From Paenibacillus peoriae KCTC 3763 (GTDB lineage Bacteria > Bacillota > Bacilli > Paenibacillales > Paenibacillaceae): DNA of 64,000 bases. Below, piece by piece: positions 36,246 to 45,506 of the stretch. The notes under the pieces were generated by a model, which saw only the letters and a list, made by a program, of their open reading frames with translations, was not told the DNA's origin and searched no databases. The position numbers were made by a program, and so were the translations under genes. How positions within the stretch are numbered: position 1 is the first letter of the stretch; each line of letters opens with the position of its first letter. The stretch covers positions 1 to 64,000 of the forward strand of contig NZ_AGFX01000046.1 in the NCBI RefSeq assembly GCF_000236805.1, in the 5' to 3' direction.

Positions 36246-36681
36246 GCGTTTTACCGACAGCACATGAGGCAGGCAAGCGCTGCAGAGGATACAGACAGCT
36301 GTCAGTCTGCGAGCATATGATGAGAATCATGATTTGTTGAACAATCGAAGAACAATTGTACTGGAAAGTGTATGTTTTTTTTGTCGTGTCTGCCTAATCG
36401 TCCGACAAACTCCAACGGTTTTCCGTCTATCTTCTGTGCAAATCGCTAGTGTGGACGTAGTAATGGACGACAGGGAGAGGCTACGCAGGTGAAAGATTGG
36501 TGCAACTTCCAGCCGCTTCCATACGTGTGTAGCCTGATTTTCAGGCCGATGCTCTGTCCTTTCGCGCAGAACGTTTTTTTGTCGGAAATTTCTTGGAATA
36601 AGGCGTGAGGTTCTGACAAACTTTCTCAATCGTTCCGGTTTAAGATGGGAACATCAAATTGATGAATGGGGTGCCTGACGC
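36246..36681 (+). promoter_or_regulatory. spoIIE upstream region with Spo0A-like boxes and long-spacer promoter
   Basis: Gene-free. Near spoIIE lie TGTCGGA (36579-36585) and TGACAAA (36613-36619), each one base from a 0A box, and TAAGAT (36640-36645), a possible -10. CTGACA (36612-36617) is 22 bases before it; the B. subtilis spoIIE promoter also has an over-long (21-base) spacer and is activated by Spo0A-P. Further up are TGTCGTG (36382-36388) and TCCGACA (36401-36407). Nothing else is seen; no tRNA as in B. subtilis. Confidence 0.5.
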
Positions 36682-39189
36682 ATGATGGAGAAATGGAACG
36701 TGGTACAATTTCCGGGTTTGAAATCTAGAAAGGCCAGATCCAAAGAACGTACGGAAGGTTGGACTTCCAGACTCAAGAAGCGGCTGGATTCACATAAAGC
36801 GGTGCAATGGGTAATGGCGCAAAGATGGATGCTGCTATTGTCGGCTATGGGACTTTTACTGGGGCGCGCCATGATTTTGGACGAGCTTTCTCCTTTTGCC
36901 CTTGCTTATTTTGCGGTCATTACATTCCTTCGCCGTGATCTGATGCTGCCTGTTGCTATATCGGTATTGCTGGGCAGTTTGTTGGCTCCCTATCCATCGT
37001 TGTTCATGATTGGAGGTGAGCTGATTGTATTTTATCTCTTGTTTCGCGGGCTGCGAGCCTTTGATCGTTTGGAATTATCCTATGCCCCGCTTATGGTTTT
37101 CCTGTCTGTGTTCATGGTCAATTTATTTAACGCTGTGATGGCTCCATCGTTCACATGGTATGATCTTGTCATTGTGGGAACGGATGCGGTTCTCAGCTTT
37201 ATGCTTACACTGGTGTTCACGCAAGCGATTCCATTATTTACGTACCGAAAAAAAACAAGCCAGCTCAAAAATGAGGAAATTTTATGTCTCATTATTTTAC
37301 TGGCTTCTGTTATGACAGGAGCGGTAGGATGGGCCATTCAATCACTGTCTGTCGATCATGTCCTGTCACGATATTTGGTCTTGGTGTTTGCTTTGGTTGG
37401 AGGCGCTTCACTAGGTGCTTCGGTTGGTGTGATTACTGGCTTAATTCTAAGCTTGGCCAATATGTCTGCGATTGTGCAGATGAGCTTGCTTGCCTTTGCA
37501 GGCTTGCTGGCAGGGATGTTGCGTGAAGGGCGAAAGGGTGCTGTTGCACTTGGGATGCTGCTGGGCTCTTCCATTTTAACGATCTATCTGGATGGGACCG
37601 GAGATGTGCTGACATCAACCTGGGAGAGCTGTGCGGCAGTTTTATTATTTTTAATAACCCCAAAAAGTTTCTTTAAAGCGATTTCTACCTATGTTCCCGG
37701 TACACAGGATCACGCCAAGTCCCAGCATGAATACGCGAAAAGGGTTCGTGACCTCACCGCAGAGCGGGTGACGAAATTTTCCCGCGTGTTCAGTCAATTA
37801 TCCCACAGCTTTCATCAGATATCTGCGAGTGAGGGTGCAAAGCCGGACGGAGAAATTGAGCATTTTATGAACGCCGTAGCGGAAGGCACGTGCGCCTCCT
37901 GCTTTAAGTGCGAGCAGTGCTGGGACAGCAAGTTTATGCAAACTCATCAGTATATGACGGAAATGATGAGCGCCATCGAGGATAATCCCGATTTGGAGCC
38001 GGAACAGATGCCGCCGCAATGGGGCAAGGCTTGCGCCAAAACGGGCGCTGTACTGCAGGTGATGAAGCAGCAATATAGTCTCTATCAGCATAATATGCAG
38101 TGGAAGCGCCAAGTATACGACAGTCGTCAGCTTGTTGCTGACCAGCTATCGGGGGTATCACAAATTATGGAGGATTTGGCGCGGGAAATTCAGCGGGAAG
38201 GACAGACCATGCATCGGCAGGAAGAGCAAATACGGGAGGCGCTTGAGCGGCTCGGCTTGTCCATCCAATCAATTGAGATTATTAATCTGGACGCAGGTCA
38301 GGTGGAAATCGAGATTGTCCATGCCTATACAAGGGGATTCGATGAATGTCGGAAAATCATTGCTCCACTGCTGTCGGACATATTGGACGAGCATATTGCC
38401 GTGATGCTCGAAACGGCGGCAGATCGCCGCCAAGGCTTGGCCACCGTCATGTTTGGCTCTGCCAAGACGTATGAGGTGGCTACAGGAGTAGCAAGCGCTG
38501 CCAAGGGAGGAGATTTTTTCTCAGGTGACAGCTATAGCACTATGGAGCTGGGAAACGGGACCTTTGCAGTCTCCTTGAGCGATGGGATGGGGAATGGGGA
38601 GCGTGCGCAGCAGGAGAGCAGCGCGGCCCTAAATATTTTGGAGGAATTACTACAATCGGGGATGGATGAGAAATTGGCGATCAAGTCGGTTAACTCTGTC
38701 CTGATGCTGCGATCACCCGAGGAAATGTATGCCACCGTTGATATGGCGTTGATTGACCAGTACACGGCCCGAACGACCTTCATGAAGATTGGGTCTACGC
38801 CGAGCTTTATTAAAAGGGGGGAGGAGGTCATTCCTGTATCTGCCAGCAATTTGCCAATTGGCATTATACAGGATATTGAGGTGGATTTGGTGTCGCTTCA
38901 GCTACAGCCGGGTGATATTCTCATCATGATTACAGACGGTATATACGATTCGCCAGGTTATGCGGTCAATAAGGAAATATGGATGAAGCGCATGATCCAG
39001 GAAATTGAAAGCGATGATCCGCAGCAGCTGGCCGATTGCTTGTTAGAACGGGTTATTCGTTACCAGCAAAATCAAATCTATGATGATATGACGGTTGTTG
39101 TTAGTAAAATAGATCATTATCGTCCAGAGTGGGCGGCCCTTCATGTACCTGGTATGAGCTGGGCGGAGCGTCCACGGACGGTGAGTTAA
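36682..39189 (+). CDS. spoIIE: Stage II sporulation protein E, PP2C phosphatase
   Basis: 835 residues. Dephosphorylates SpoIIAA to activate sigma-F and acts at the asymmetric septum. The N-terminal half has about ten membrane segments (about 48-330), the middle is coiled-coil/oligomerisation, with a Cys cluster (CASCFKCEQCWD). The C-terminal PP2C domain begins near 600 with SLSDGMGNGERA, then LIMITDGIYDS and DDMTVVV (metal-binding aspartates). The ribosome site GGGGTG is weak, which may limit expression. ATG 36685 directly follows 36682. Confidence 0.96.
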   Translation: MMEKWNVVQFPGLKSRKARSKERTEGWTSRLKKRLDSHKAVQWVMAQRWMLLLSAMGLLLGRAMILDELSPFALAYFAVITFLRRDLMLPVAISVLLGSLLAPYPSLFMIGGELIVFYLLFRGLRAFDRLELSYAPLMVFLSVFMVNLFNAVMAPSFTWYDLVIVGTDAVLSFMLTLVFTQAIPLFTYRKKTSQLKNEEILCLIILLASVMTGAVGWAIQSLSVDHVLSRYLVLVFALVGGASLGASVGVITGLILSLANMSAIVQMSLLAFAGLLAGMLREGRKGAVALGMLLGSSILTIYLDGTGDVLTSTWESCAAVLLFLITPKSFFKAISTYVPGTQDHAKSQHEYAKRVRDLTAERVTKFSRVFSQLSHSFHQISASEGAKPDGEIEHFMNAVAEGTCASCFKCEQCWDSKFMQTHQYMTEMMSAIEDNPDLEPEQMPPQWGKACAKTGAVLQVMKQQYSLYQHNMQWKRQVYDSRQLVADQLSGVSQIMEDLAREIQREGQTMHRQEEQIREALERLGLSIQSIEIINLDAGQVEIEIVHAYTRGFDECRKIIAPLLSDILDEHIAVMLETAADRRQGLATVMFGSAKTYEVATGVASAAKGGDFFSGDSYSTMELGNGTFAVSLSDGMGNGERAQQESSAALNILEELLQSGMDEKLAIKSVNSVLMLRSPEEMYATVDMALIDQYTARTTFMKIGSTPSFIKRGEEVIPVSASNLPIGIIQDIEVDLVSLQLQPGDILIMITDGIYDSPGYAVNKEIWMKRMIQEIESDDPQQLADCLLERVIRYQQNQIYDDMTVVVSKIDHYRPEWAALHVPGMSWAERPRTVS

Positions 39190-39315
39190 ACCGACATTGC
39201 CCGGGAAATTTCTTTCTCGCTTTTAAAAATCCACATTCTTCGTTTGAATCGTTCCGGAATAGGCAAAGATAGAATCTATCGGGATAGATTAAGAGGAAGC
39301 GGAGGTCAAAAAGCG

Positions 39316-40065
39316 ATGAAGCAAATTTTGATCATTACAGATGGATGTTCGAATGTAGGTGTAAGTCCGGTCATAGCGGCTGCTCAGGCTTTACAGGAAG
39401 GAATTACAGTGAATGTCGCCGGAGTCATAGATTATGGAACCATAGGCGAGCTTGGCAGTGCGGAGATTCGTGAAATTGCTAAAGCTGGAGGAGGATTCAG
39501 CCAAATCGTAGGCACGAAGCAGCTAGCCCAGACCATGCAGATGATGACGCGTAAAACGGTGGTTCAAACGATTCAGCATGCGGTTAATAGAGAGTTAACG
39601 CATATTTTGGGTGAGGGTGGCGCCCGGCATATCGGTGAGCTGCCTCCAGCCAAACGGGCTCAGGTGGTGGAGGTGATGGACGAGCTGACAGAGACCAGCG
39701 ACCTGGAAATTGCTTTACTCATTGATGCCAGTGCGAGCATGAAGCCCAAACTGCCTGCTGTAGAGGACAGCATTCGCGATTTGCTACTTAGTTTGCAGTC
39801 CAGGAGTGGACTCAGCCGTATATCTGTATTTCATTTTCCGGGCGGCCGGATGGGTGAAGACACGGTCATGGATATCGGCTGGACCTCTGAGCTCAGCCAG
39901 ATCAAATCGCTATTTGGACGTCTGCGGATGAAAGGAGCGACGCCGACAGGTCCGGCCATTTTACAAGTGATTGATTATTACCGATATGTTACACTAGAGG
40001 AACAGAAGGATATGGAAGAATCCTATGATAAAGGAGAAGGGATGCTCGGTGACTACGTCGTCTGA
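39316..40065 (+). CDS. yabS: von Willebrand A-domain protein YabS
   Basis: 249 residues. A metal-ion-binding vWA fold is visible: the DxSxS site is LLIDASASMKPKL, preceded by a domain with ITDGCSNVGVSP. It follows spoIIE as in Bacillus; the function is unknown. GGAGG (39301-39305) supports ATG 39316. It overlaps the kinase gene by 17 bases. The pairing with a Ser/Thr kinase suggests a common process, perhaps in sporulation. Confidence 0.88.
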   Translation: MKQILIITDGCSNVGVSPVIAAAQALQEGITVNVAGVIDYGTIGELGSAEIREIAKAGGGFSQIVGTKQLAQTMQMMTRKTVVQTIQHAVNRELTHILGEGGARHIGELPPAKRAQVVEVMDELTETSDLEIALLIDASASMKPKLPAVEDSIRDLLLSLQSRSGLSRISVFHFPGGRMGEDTVMDIGWTSELSQIKSLFGRLRMKGATPTGPAILQVIDYYRYVTLEEQKDMEESYDKGEGMLGDYVV

Positions 40066-40987
40066 TCCCGTTCTTGCACCCGGAACGGTCATCAAGGGCA
40101 AGTGGAAGCGGAGCAGCTATGTCATTCAGCGCCTGCTGGGCCGGGGAGCGAACGGAACTGTATATTTGGTAAAAGAAGCACAGGCCGATCGGCATTTTGC
40201 TCTGAAAATGGGAAGAAACACGCTGGATCTGCAATCAGAGATTAATGTGCTGACTACATTGCAGTCTCAGGGGACTAAGGCGGTATTCCAAAAAAATGGG
40301 AGTCCTCCCTTTTTGTTTGAAGTAGACGATGTGGTGTTACGCAGTGGAGAGATTCCCTTTTATGTCATGCGATACGTCAAGGGCGATCCGCTACATCGTT
40401 TTGTTGTAGCCAAAGGGGCGGAATGGTACGGCGTAGCTGGAACCGGTATCCTCAATCGTTTGGCGGAGCTGCATCAGGCGGGATGGGTGTTTGGCGACCT
40501 GAAGCCGCAAAATATTTTGGTCAATGCCTATGGAGAAGCCGAATTAATTGATTATGGCGGAGTATCTCTTGCAGGCAGGAGTGTAAAACAATTTACAGAA
40601 TGGTATGACAGAGGATTCTGGAATGCTGGCAACCGAAACGCCGATCCCCAGTATGACCTGTTTGCCTTTGCTCTTCTAACGATTCATATATTGGAGGGCG
40701 AACTGTTAAAGGCTGCTGCGAGCAGGCTGCCACAGCTACGCAATACGGCAGAATTGACGGTTATCATTCGTCGCAGCCGTGTATTGCGTCCCTACGCCGA
40801 ATGGCTGATCGGTGCAGTGCGTGGAGAATATTCCGACACTCGTGCAGCGGCCCAATCCTGGTCGCGTCTGGCTTCAGCGCATGTCAGGCAATCGTCGGCC
40901 AAACGAGGGAATCCACGCTGGCTGGGATATGCTTTCACGGTATCGCTTTTGCTGCTGGCCGGGGCGCTTTGGGTAGCGTTGCGGTAG
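40049..40987 (+). CDS. yabT: Membrane-anchored Ser/Thr protein kinase YabT
   Basis: 312 residues. Kinase domain about 10-265: Gly loop LLGRGANGTVY, lysine in FALKMG, catalytic loop VFGDLKPQNILVN (Phe-Gly-Asp where HRD is usual), and DYGG in place of DFG. One membrane segment at the C-terminus (about 290-310), so the kinase faces the cytoplasm. B. subtilis YabT is a sporulation DNA-activated kinase that phosphorylates RecA and others. AAGGAGAAGG (40031-40040) sets GTG 40049. Confidence 0.92.
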   Translation: MTTSSDPVLAPGTVIKGKWKRSSYVIQRLLGRGANGTVYLVKEAQADRHFALKMGRNTLDLQSEINVLTTLQSQGTKAVFQKNGSPPFLFEVDDVVLRSGEIPFYVMRYVKGDPLHRFVVAKGAEWYGVAGTGILNRLAELHQAGWVFGDLKPQNILVNAYGEAELIDYGGVSLAGRSVKQFTEWYDRGFWNAGNRNADPQYDLFAFALLTIHILEGELLKAAASRLPQLRNTAELTVIIRRSRVLRPYAEWLIGAVRGEYSDTRAAAQSWSRLASAHVRQSSAKRGNPRWLGYAFTVSLLLLAGALWVALR

Positions 40988-41052
40988 CGGCATACTTACA
41001 TAAGATAACAGATGATCATCATTGTTACGGTCGGGAGAAGAGAGGGTCGATA

Positions 41053-42501
41053 ATGGGAACAACCAAACCGACCGGTGTTGTACAGGAAGTGCTCGCCCTT
41101 GCGCGAGATCATTCACTGTGGAGCCCCGGAGACCGCATTGTGGTTGCTGTATCCGGTGGGCCGGATTCGGTGGCCCTTTTGCACATTTTACATGAAATAT
41201 CCGTTATACATATGCCTTTGCAGCTTATCTGTGCTCACGTCCATCATGGCTTCAGGCCAGAGGAATCGGATGCGGAGGCTGAAGAGGTACGCAGCATAGC
41301 CCGAAAGCTGGCAATTCCGTTTGAAATGATTCGGGTTGATGTACCCGTCTATATGAAGGAAAGCGGAAAAGGCCCGCAAGAAGCGGCCCGTGAGCTGCGC
41401 TATTCCTTTTTGCATGATACGGCTGCAAAATGGGGAGCGCAGCACATTGCGATGGCCCACCATGGCGACGATCAGGCCGAAACGGTCCTTCTGCATCTGC
41501 TGCGCGGCAGCGGTCCGGCAGGCCTGGCGGGTATGCGATTGGCACGAAGGGAAAAAAATGTGCAACTCATTCGCCCGTTGCTGCGTATGTACAAGGCTGA
41601 CCTGATTGAGTTCTGCAGGTTTTATAGCCTTTCCTATGTGACGGACAGCACTAATCTGACCTCCAAATACCGCCGCAACGCCATCCGCATGGATGTGCTT
41701 CCTTTTTTGGGGCAATATAATGAGCAACTGACTCCATCCCTCAATCGACTGGCCGAAACGATGGCTGAAGAAAATGACTTTATGGAGGCATCTACGCTGT
41801 CGGTATACGAGGAATTGGTACGCTTGGATAACGGGAGATACATGTTTTCCATTGCTTCCTATCGCAAGCTACCCATTGCTTTACAACGGAGGTTGATTAA
41901 ACTAATATTAAATTATCTGCCTTCGGACAGTGAAAACTTAGATTTTCGTAAAATTGAGACCGTTCGACTGAGACTTCTTCAGGAACAACCGTCCACGTGG
42001 AGTTTGGACTTGGGTGGCGGTGTGGTTGGAGTTCGTGAATATGACCAAGCGGGGTTGTTTGACCGAACGCAAGGACCTATGGGCGAATGGTGTTATGGAC
42101 TAGACGTATTGCCTATGTCTGGCGAGCTTGAGTTGCCTGAGGCGGGTGGTGTACTTCGGTGGAGAAGAATCTCCCATTCGGATGGACCCTATCCGGCGAA
42201 TGAGGAGGAAGCATGGTTTGACGCAGATGAATTGAGTTTGCCGTTGACCATACGCTCACGATTACCTGGAGATGCCATGCATGTCATGGGATTAAACGGA
42301 AGAAAAAAGGTTAAAGATATTTTCATTGATGGAAAAATTCCTCCTTCACTGCGTTCCGTTATTCCCATCGTCTGTGACCAATCCGGAGCTATTCTCTGGA
42401 TTCCGGGCGTGCGGCGTTCTGTACATGCCGCAGTGCAAAAGCACACGTCTTCGGTTATATACATGTCATGGCAAAGACGGAAGAGTCCGGGGCACCGATA
42501 G
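41053..42501 (+). CDS. tilS: tRNA(Ile)-lysidine synthetase
   Basis: 482 residues. Modifies C34 of the tRNA(Ile) CAU anticodon with lysine. The PP-loop is AVSGGPDSVALLH (near 34), followed by HVHHGFRPEESDAEAE and HHGDDQAETVLLHLLRGSG. The C-terminal tRNA-binding part reads LPGDAMHVMGLNGRKKVKDI. GAGAGGG precedes ATG 41053; the open frame runs back into yabT without homology. hpt follows 47 bases later. In relatives the TilS-Hpt pair also interacts with FtsH. Confidence 0.95.
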   Translation: MGTTKPTGVVQEVLALARDHSLWSPGDRIVVAVSGGPDSVALLHILHEISVIHMPLQLICAHVHHGFRPEESDAEAEEVRSIARKLAIPFEMIRVDVPVYMKESGKGPQEAARELRYSFLHDTAAKWGAQHIAMAHHGDDQAETVLLHLLRGSGPAGLAGMRLARREKNVQLIRPLLRMYKADLIEFCRFYSLSYVTDSTNLTSKYRRNAIRMDVLPFLGQYNEQLTPSLNRLAETMAEENDFMEASTLSVYEELVRLDNGRYMFSIASYRKLPIALQRRLIKLILNYLPSDSENLDFRKIETVRLRLLQEQPSTWSLDLGGGVVGVREYDQAGLFDRTQGPMGEWCYGLDVLPMSGELELPEAGGVLRWRRISHSDGPYPANEEEAWFDADELSLPLTIRSRLPGDAMHVMGLNGRKKVKDIFIDGKIPPSLRSVIPIVCDQSGAILWIPGVRRSVHAAVQKHTSSVIYMSWQRRKSPGHR

Positions 42502-42548
42502 TCGCACAGGAACGGCTTTCATAGTATAAACTTAGGAGGTTTACACCG

Positions 42549-43088
42549 TTGCAGAATGATATTCAGGAAGTATTGATCAGCGAAGAAGAAATTCAGAGTA
42601 AAATTAAGGAATTGGGCGCACAGCTCAGCGTAAAATATGAAGGAAAGAATCCATTGGTGATTTGCGTGCTGAAGGGTGCGTTTATCTTTATGGCTGATTT
42701 GGTTAAATCCATTACAGTGCCGTTGGAGCTTGATTTCATGGCTGTATCAAGTTACGGAGTGTCCACCAAATCCTCGGGAGTCGTTAAAATCATTAAAGAT
42801 TTGGACGCATCGGTTGAAGGACGCGACGTTCTGATTGTCGAAGATATTATCGACAGCGGTCTGACGCTGACACATTTGATTGAACTGCTTAAGAACCGTA
42901 ATGCCAATTCGGTATGTGTCGTAACCTTGTTCGACAAGCCTGCACGCCGGGCCGTTAATCTTGAAGCGGATTATACCGGATTTACGCTTCCAGATGCATT
43001 TGTTGTCGGCTATGGTCTGGATTATGCCGAGCACTACCGGAACCTCCCATACATAGGGATTTTGAAGCCGGAAATCTACACCAGCTAA
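42549..43088 (+). CDS. hpt: Hypoxanthine-guanine phosphoribosyltransferase
   Basis: 179 residues. Purine salvage: hypoxanthine or guanine plus PRPP to IMP or [15 protein letters not shown], the PRPP loop [14 protein letters not shown], and [20 protein letters not shown] are intact. TTG 42549 is preceded by TTAGGAGG. It lies in the tilS-hpt-ftsH cluster as in B. subtilis. Confidence 0.96.
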   Translation: MQNDIQEVLISEEEIQSKIKELGAQLSVKYEGKNPLVICVLKGAFIFMADLVKSITVPLELDFMAVSSYGVSTKSSGVVKIIKDLDASVEGRDVLIVEDIIDSGLTLTHLIELLKNRNANSVCVVTLFDKPARRAVNLEADYTGFTLPDAFVVGYGLDYAEHYRNLPYIGILKPEIYTS

Positions 43089-43126
43089 TCTCAGCCTCCA
43101 GTCCTAGGACTAAATAAGGCCCTTTG

Positions 43127-43156
43127 TTGAGAAGGACTTATAGGCTATGGTAAAAT
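43127..43156 (+). promoter_or_regulatory. Probable sigma-A promoter of ftsH
   Basis: TTGAGA (43127-43132) and TAAAAT (43151-43156) are 18 bases apart, 30 bases before the ftsH start. Confidence 0.55.
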
Positions 43157-43185
43157 AACTTAAGTGTCTCGAGAGGAGGTAGGGG

Positions 43186-45225
43186 ATGAATCGGTTCATC
43201 CGGAATTCTGGTTTTTATTTGATTCTTTTTTTAGTTGTGGTGGGTATCGTTCAGTTTGTTAGCAACAGTAACGAAGCCTCCGATCTCCCTAGATATGACC
43301 AATTACGGCAAGAGGTTAAAGCGAATAACATCTCTAAAGTAACGGTCCAATTTGACGGTTACGCCTATCTTGTAACCGGTGCATATAAGAAGCAGCCGGC
43401 TGATGCCAAATCCATTAATTTTTCCGTATATGTTCCGCCAACGGATCAAGCACTGAGTGAACTGGTCAATGCCAGCGAAACGAATAGGTTTGAATACGTA
43501 CAGAAGAAGATGGAAGGCGAAAGCATCTGGTTGACGTTTTTGACTTCTATTATTCCTTTGGTGATCATGTTCCTGCTGTTCTTCTTCCTGTTTAATCAGG
43601 CACAGGGCGGCGGCGGCAAAGTTATGAACTTTGGCAAGAGCAAGGCCCGTCTGTACAACGAAGAGAAGAAGAAGGTTACCTTCGAGGACGTGGCAGGGGC
43701 TGACGAAGAGAAGCAGGAGCTTGTCGAAGTCGTTGAATTCCTGAAGGACCCGCGTAAGTTCGCTGCTGTGGGCGCTCGTATTCCAAAGGGTGTCCTATTA
43801 GTGGGCCCTCCGGGAACGGGTAAAACACTCTTGGCCAGAGCCGTTGCAGGCGAAGCAGGAGTACCTTTTTTCAGTATTTCGGGTTCTGATTTTGTAGAGA
43901 TGTTTGTCGGTGTCGGTGCTTCCCGTGTTCGCGATTTGTTTGAAAATGCGAAGAAGAACGCACCATGTATCATTTTCATCGATGAGATTGATGCTGTTGG
44001 ACGTCAACGTGGCGCCGGATTGGGTGGCGGACACGATGAACGTGAGCAAACGCTCAACCAATTGCTCGTAGAGATGGATGGATTCGGCGCGAACGAAGGT
44101 ATCATTATCGTAGCGGCTACCAACCGTCCGGATATTCTGGACCCGGCATTGCTTCGTCCGGGACGTTTTGACCGTCAAATTACGGTTGACCGTCCAGACG
44201 TTAAAGGCCGCGAAGCTGTATTACATGTACACGCACGCAACAAGCCGTTGACGAAGGATGTTAAATTGGATGTAATCGCGAAACGCACAACAGGTTTTAC
44301 AGGTGCTGATCTGGAAAATCTGCTGAACGAAGCTGCTTTGCTGGCAGCCCGTCGTAACCGCAGAGATATTTCGATGCGCGAAGTAGATGAAGCTATCGAC
44401 CGTGTAATCGTAGGTACTGAAAAACGCAGCCGCGTAATCAGTGACCGCGAGAAACGAATTGTTGCTTACCATGAAGCAGGCCATACGATTATCGGCTTCT
44501 TCCTGGAAAACGCCGACATGGTTCACAAGGTAACGATCATTCCACGTGGACGTGCAGGCGGGTATGTCATCATGCTTCCGAAGGAAGATCGCATGCTGAC
44601 GACCAAGCAGGAATTGCTGGACAAAATTACTGGTTTGCTGGGTGGACGTGTATCCGAGGAACTGTTTATCGGTGAAATCGGTACGGGAGCCTACAGTGAC
44701 TTCCAGCAAGCAACAAGCATCGCACGTAGCATGATTGTGGAATACGGTATGAGTGAGAAGCTCGGCCCAATGCAGTTCGGTACTTCACAAGGTCAGGTTT
44801 TCCTTGGACGGGATATTGGTCATGAGCAGAACTACAGTGATCAGATCGCTTATCAGATTGACCAGGAGATGAATCGCTTCATCACTGAATCTTATGAGCG
44901 TGCCAAAGAGCTCCTGACCAAGCATTCCAAAGAGGTTCATCTGATCGCTCAAACCCTGCTGCAAGAAGAAACCCTGGAACTTGAACAAATTAAACGTTTG
45001 ATCGAGACAGGTTCTTTGGACGGCAGCACAAATGAGGGTGAAGGAACACCGGAAAACGGTGAACCTGTGATCGATAACATTGGAGACGTTCGTGTACGTA
45101 TTCAAGGCAAGGATGACGAGCCTAAGAATACGACGGATCAACCGAATGATATCCCTAACCTGCAGAAGCCGGAGGATGATAACAATTCGGGCAACTCCGG
45201 TGGTACTCCACCGACAACAACCTGA
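43186..45225 (+). CDS. ftsH: ATP-dependent zinc metalloprotease FtsH
   Basis: 679 residues. Membrane AAA+ protease that degrades unfolded membrane proteins and regulators. Membrane segments are at about 9-25 and 114-137 with an outer domain between. Walker A GPPGTGKT is at 207-214, followed by the SRH and R-finger region ([11 protein letters not shown]). The zinc site is HEAGH at 429-433. The end has an acidic, Asn/Gly/Pro-rich low-complexity tail. GAGGAGG precedes ATG 43186. A terminator follows. Confidence 0.97.
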   Translation: MNRFIRNSGFYLILFLVVVGIVQFVSNSNEASDLPRYDQLRQEVKANNISKVTVQFDGYAYLVTGAYKKQPADAKSINFSVYVPPTDQALSELVNASETNRFEYVQKKMEGESIWLTFLTSIIPLVIMFLLFFFLFNQAQGGGGKVMNFGKSKARLYNEEKKKVTFEDVAGADEEKQELVEVVEFLKDPRKFAAVGARIPKGVLLVGPPGTGKTLLARAVAGEAGVPFFSISGSDFVEMFVGVGASRVRDLFENAKKNAPCIIFIDEIDAVGRQRGAGLGGGHDEREQTLNQLLVEMDGFGANEGIIIVAATNRPDILDPALLRPGRFDRQITVDRPDVKGREAVLHVHARNKPLTKDVKLDVIAKRTTGFTGADLENLLNEAALLAARRNRRDISMREVDEAIDRVIVGTEKRSRVISDREKRIVAYHEAGHTIIGFFLENADMVHKVTIIPRGRAGGYVIMLPKEDRMLTTKQELLDKITGLLGGRVSEELFIGEIGTGAYSDFQQATSIARSMIVEYGMSEKLGPMQFGTSQGQVFLGRDIGHEQNYSDQIAYQIDQEMNRFITESYERAKELLTKHSKEVHLIAQTLLQEETLELEQIKRLIETGSLDGSTNEGEGTPENGEPVIDNIGDVRVRIQGKDDEPKNTTDQPNDIPNLQKPEDDNNSGNSGGTPPTTT

Positions 45226-45259
45226 TCTTCAGGTTGGATAGTTGAATAAGTGTATATAT

Positions 45260-45303
45260 AAGCTCCGGGGAACCAGTAACTTTTGGTTTTCCGGAGCTTT
45301 TTA
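45260..45303 (+). terminator. Terminator after ftsH
   Basis: AAGCTCCGG and GGAAACC-type inner arm pair with the right side ending CCGGAGCTT, then T3-5. Confidence 0.85.
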
Positions 45304-45418
45304 AAATGTGGCAGAAGATTGCTGACGTGATTTGACAGACAGAGGAACGTTGTGTACATTTATTGTTAAATAAACGGCTGTCGTGTTCTTAGCATATACA
45401 TGCCAGCAGCCGCTGCAA

Positions 45419-45481
45419 TTGACTTTCTATCCTTTAGAACTTATACCGTGAGCGCATACTGTACAATCTATGGTGTGCGCT
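45419..45481 (+). promoter_or_regulatory. nadB promoter and inverted repeat
   Basis: TTGACT (45419-45424) and TATACC (45442-45447), 17 bases apart. Over the expected start site lies AGCGCATAC (45451-45459) / GTGTGCGCT (45473-45481), 9-base arms with one mismatch. It may be an operator or an RNA hairpin controlling NAD synthesis; nad genes in Bacillus are repressed by NadR (YrxA), whose site I cannot confirm here. Confidence 0.4.
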
Positions 45482-45506
45482 ATTCTCTGTGAAATCAGGT
45501 GAAGGC

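Noticed and set aside
36246-36578. tRNA genes upstream of spoIIE, as in B. subtilis
   Set aside because: No cloverleaf or CCA-ended tRNA sequence seen in this interval.
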